Of a stretch of 64,000 nt of DNA, positions 63,923 through 64,000 are shown piece after piece. The translations under genes were made by a program, and so were the position numbers. Source of the DNA: CAZKBP01 sp964551015. Its GTDB lineage: Bacteria > Bacteroidota > Bacteroidia > Cytophagales > Microscillaceae. The notes below the pieces were generated by a model. The model was not told the origin of the DNA and did not search any database. It saw only the letters and a list, made by a program, of their open reading frames with translations. The stretch spans positions 14,667-78,666 of the forward strand of contig CAZKBP010000029.1 in assembly GCA_964551015.1 (NCBI GenBank). The letters run 5' to 3'. Numbering within the stretch: position 1 is the stretch's first letter; each line of letters opens with the position of its first letter.

Positions 63923-64000
63923 AAAGGCGGTTCGGAACGTGCTCGAGGTGGTTCTTGAGGGGGGTAAAGGCGGTTCGGAACGTACTAGAGGTGGTTGCTG
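63923..64000. repeat. Start of a 43-bp tandem repeat at the window edge
   Basis: AAAGGCGGTTCGGAACGT recurs at 63923 and 63966 (43 bp apart), each followed by a GAGGTGGTT segment with small changes. A related CTCGAG-containing stretch precedes it at 63901. The array runs off the window, so its full length is unknown. Confidence 0.7.

Overview
The window reads as chromosomal DNA of a Bacteroidota, most likely a Cytophagia/Saprospiria-type environmental or marine bacterium. The support is a SusC/SusD pair, two giant secreted proteins with type IX secretion (T9SS) C-terminal sorting domains, lipoproteins of the ASPIC/UnbV type, promoters matching the Bacteroidota -7 box TAnnTTTG, and an infC-rpmI-rplT block in which infC starts with ATT. 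The species cannot be named from the sequence.

Layout. 0.1-5.3 kb: housekeeping genes on the plus strand (recJ, lptB, a GH3-family gene, a MoxR ATPase), closed by a strong hairpin. 5.4-6.3 kb: a minus-strand lipoprotein. 6.9-24.5 kb: two giant secreted proteins (about 2069 and 3628 aa), each with its own terminator, sharing a sugar-dehydrogenase-like propeller and an unnamed repeat of about 115 aa. The larger also has 17 Ig-like repeats and three malectin domains. 24.8-33.1 kb: mixed metabolic and regulatory genes (acyltransferase, SnoaL-like protein, two AraC regulators, CIA30 protein, VCBS/ASPIC protein, FAD oxidoreductase, DUF1579-like protein). 33.1-38.7 kb: an accessory island. It has a DUF4255 (Pvc16-like) gene and an AAA ATPase (Pvc15-like) interrupted by one in-frame TGA. 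A divergent toxin-like gene follows, then four tandem membrane-protein genes, each separated by a 48-nt copy of the toxin gene's 3' end, and finally a truncated transposase-like fragment. 38.9-45 kb: small secreted protein, periplasmic 'asparagine synthetase B'-type protein, MacB-like permease, coiled-coil protein, infC-rpmI-rplT and a double CDGSH iron-sulfur protein. 45.2-63.8 kb: penicillin acylase family protein, LacI regulator, susC-susD, two overlapping VCBS/ASPIC lipoprotein genes, a GH13 alpha-glucosidase and a vanadium-dependent haloperoxidase lipoprotein. 63.9-64.0 kb: the start of a 43-bp tandem repeat that runs off the window.

How the genes work together. The 47.7-63.8 kb block looks like a LacI-controlled glycan-uptake locus: SusCD imports an oligosaccharide, the cytoplasmic GH13 enzyme cleaves alpha-glucosidic bonds, and surface lipoproteins with calcium-binding repeats and a haloperoxidase accompany it. 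The giant T9SS proteins are probably surface or secreted carbohydrate-binding adhesins.

The most unusual part is 33.1-38.0 kb. It looks like an extracellular contractile injection system (eCIS) accessory pair beside a toxin-immunity module that has expanded by tandem duplication of [toxin tail + immunity gene] units. No eCIS sheath, tube or baseplate genes are present in the window, so the functional link is an inference.
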